NCBI GenBank assembly: GCA_009699025.1
Contig: WLOZ01000081.1
Coordinates: 1-7,559 of the forward strand
From: Actinomycetota bacterium
GTDB lineage: Bacteria > Actinomycetota > Actinomycetes > S36-B12 > CAIYMF01
DNA length: 7,559 nt
Direction: 5' to 3'
In this document: piece after piece, positions 6,641-7,559 of the stretch
Position numbering within the stretch: the first letter of the stretch is position 1
How the letters are laid out: each line of letters begins with the position of its first letter
The notes under the pieces: generated by a model
The model's input: the letters and a program-made list of their open reading frames with translations, nothing else
Told to the model about the DNA's origin: nothing
The model's database searches: none
Made by a program: the position numbers and the translations under genes

Positions 6641-6656
6641 CCGACCGTCCGGTTGG
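6641..6656. promoter_or_regulatory. Imperfect 16-bp dyad between the HAD and hydrolase promoters
   Basis: CCGACCG, then TC, then CGGTTGG: six of seven arm positions are complementary and the seventh is a G-T pair. It starts directly after the HAD -10 box and ends 3 nt before the hydrolase -10 box, so it covers the spacer/-35 zone of both promoters. That is a plausible place for a dimeric regulator. A short G+C-rich dyad can also occur by chance in such DNA. Confidence 0.35.
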
Positions 6657-6659
6657 AGG

Positions 6660-6665
6660 TAGCCT
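6660..6665 (+). promoter_or_regulatory. Candidate -10 box (TAGCCT) of the alpha/beta hydrolase gene
   Basis: TAGCCT is followed by 6 nt and the GTG at 6672, so the transcript may begin at the start codon. A competing reading is that GGAGGT at 6655-6660 is a Shine-Dalgarno. Its 11-nt distance to the GTG is longer than usual and it would overlap the -10 box by one base. Either reading selects the same GTG. Confidence 0.45.
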
Positions 6666-6671
6666 CACTAC

Positions 6672-7559
6672 GTGCCCGATGAGACCCGACACACACCCGA
6701 AGAACATGAGCGCCTCGAACTCGTCGTCGACGAGGTTTCGGGCCGAGATGGACCCTCGGTGGTACTGCTGCACGGGCTCACCCAGCAACGTAAGTTCTGG
6801 ATGCCCGTGATGAAGCGACTCATGAGTGACCCCGCGCATCCTCGGATCATCGCCGTGGATCTTCGCGGGCATGGTGAGTCTGCTCGCCCCGAGGGGGGGT
6901 ACGGCGTGGCCTCCTGCGCAGCTGATGTCGTGGCGGTGATGGAGAGCCTGTCGCTCGAGCACAGCGTCGTCGTGGGGCACTCGTGGGGAGCGTCGGTCGC
7001 ACTGTCAGTGGCTGCAGCTCGACACGACCTCGTATCGGCCGTCGTGGCCCTCGATGGCGGGTTCGTTCGACTCTCCGATCTCGGCGATCGCGAGCAGGTG
7101 CGAGAGCGACTACTCCCGCCACGATTGGGCATTCCACTTGATGAGCTCATGGCGTCAATCTCGTCGGGGCTGCTGGCGCCCTGGTGGAGCGATGAGGTGC
7201 GCGATGCGCTGCTGCCCACGTTCGAGGTGGGTGACGACGGCCTCGCCCGCACGCGACTCGGGTACGAGCGTCACCTGATGGTGCTCGACGGACTCCTCGA
7301 CTTCGAGCCCGAGGAGGTGCTCCCCAAGATCCTGTGCCCCGCCTGGCTGATTCAGTGCGAGCCGTTGCCGAATCCTGACGACCCCTATGCCTCCAGTGAG
7401 TGGCAGCAGATGGGTGAGAACTCGCTGCAGGCCGCGGTCGCGATGCTGGTGCAGGCCAGGGTGCAGCGATGGGCGGGGGCGCTTCACGACGTACCCTTGC
7501 AGTGGCCGTGGTTGGTGGCCGGGTTGATCAGAGCCTGCGTCGCAGAGGTCTCTCGCCCG
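6672..7559 (+). CDS. Alpha/beta hydrolase, nearly complete but open at the right edge
   Basis: The frame is open for 296 codons from a GTG at 6672 to the window end with no stop, so a few C-terminal residues are probably missing. It has the alpha/beta hydrolase signatures: VVLLHGL (30-36) with the oxyanion-hole HG, the strand IIAVDLRGHGES (59-70), and the nucleophile elbow GHSWG (102-106) with Ser104. The likely catalytic histidine is His272 in ALHDVPLQWPWLVA, matching the family's usual late His-Asp-x-Pro-x-Gln pattern. The acid is less clear. After the strand CPAWLIQCE (222-230), where GxxD is usual, the sequence continues PLPNPDD, so Asp236 or Asp237 is the best guess. A cap region lies at about 135-210. 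No signal peptide is seen, so it is probably cytosolic; the ester, amide or other substrate is unknown. The gene is divergent from the HAD gene across 43 bp. Confidence 0.9.
   Translation, partial: MPDETRHTPEEHERLELVVDEVSGRDGPSVVLLHGLTQQRKFWMPVMKRLMSDPAHPRIIAVDLRGHGESARPEGGYGVASCAADVVAVMESLSLEHSVVVGHSWGASVALSVAAARHDLVSAVVALDGGFVRLSDLGDREQVRERLLPPRLGIPLDELMASISSGLLAPWWSDEVRDALLPTFEVGDDGLARTRLGYERHLMVLDGLLDFEPEEVLPKILCPAWLIQCEPLPNPDDPYASSEWQQMGENSLQAAVAMLVQARVQRWAGALHDVPLQWPWLVAGLIRACVAEVSRP
6893..6899 (+). repeat. G7 run inside the hydrolase gene
   Basis: Seven consecutive G lie within GAG GGG GGG, encoding Glu74-Gly75-Gly76 just after the conserved LRGHGES segment. The run could slip by a base during replication or be misread in sequencing; the frame as given is intact. 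Confidence 0.6.

Noticed and set aside
6655..6660. GGAGGT as Shine-Dalgarno of the hydrolase
   Set aside because: It is not excluded, but the 11-nt distance to the GTG is long and the -10 box at 6660-6665 explains the start equally well, so it is noted only as an alternative.
6668..7252. A 194-codon minus-strand frame antisense to the hydrolase
   Set aside because: It is Ser/Arg-rich shadow translation; the plus-strand frame has the GHSWG elbow and the catalytic His.
1..7559. Very frequent TCGA/GTCGAC words suggesting a dispersed repeat or uptake-like sequence
   Set aside because: They follow from frequent Val-Asp, Leu-Asp and Leu-Glu codon pairs with C-ending codons, and they occur in coding frames without shared flanks.
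1..7559. tRNA, rRNA, riboswitch, CRISPR or insertion-sequence features
   Set aside because: Non-coding gaps are at most 54 bp, too short for these, and I saw no direct-repeat array, terminal inverted repeats or transposase frame.

Overview
This is a G+C-rich, densely coding stretch from an actinobacterium. The lineage call rests on the first gene, the N-terminal part of the proteasome-associated ATPase ARC/Mpa, which in bacteria is essentially confined to lineages with a Pup-proteasome. It also rests on an actinobacterial-type TrmI beside it, codons ending mostly in G or C, a GTG start, and gene starts that look leaderless. I cannot assign a genus.

Layout: (1) 1-2559, minus strand, transcribed leftward: a membrane site-2-type protease with CBS domains (M50), a tRNA m1A58 methyltransferase (trmI), and the start of arc/mpa, cut by the window edge. 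(2) 2594-5934, plus strand: a two-gene ABC transporter of the MacB/LolCDE type, an ATPase followed by an 864-residue FtsX-like permease with a 1-nt start/stop overlap. (3) 5942-6628, minus strand: a HAD phosphatase, tail to tail with the permease, 7 bp apart. (4) 6672 to the end, plus strand: an alpha/beta hydrolase, open at the right edge. RNA genes, CRISPR, insertion sequences and clear terminators were looked for and not seen.

The individual genes belong to known families. The most interesting signal is in the promoters. The two divergent intergenic gaps are only 34 and 43 bp. All four genes leaving them have a TANNNT -10 hexamer exactly 6 nt before the start codon, the arrangement expected for leaderless mRNAs. 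trmI has one 7 nt before its GTG, overlapping the stop codon of the gene upstream. arc alone has a normal leader with a strong Shine-Dalgarno. Each divergent gap also has an imperfect dyad between its two -10 boxes, which could be an operator or a switch point. In the first gap the arrangement is exactly symmetric about one axis.

How the genes may work together: M50, TrmI and ARC look like one co-directional group leading into the Pup-proteasome locus. The ABC pair lies on the opposite strand between this group and the HAD gene and looks like a separate module, possibly inserted. I see no clearly new multi-gene system; the findings are regulatory and architectural candidates.
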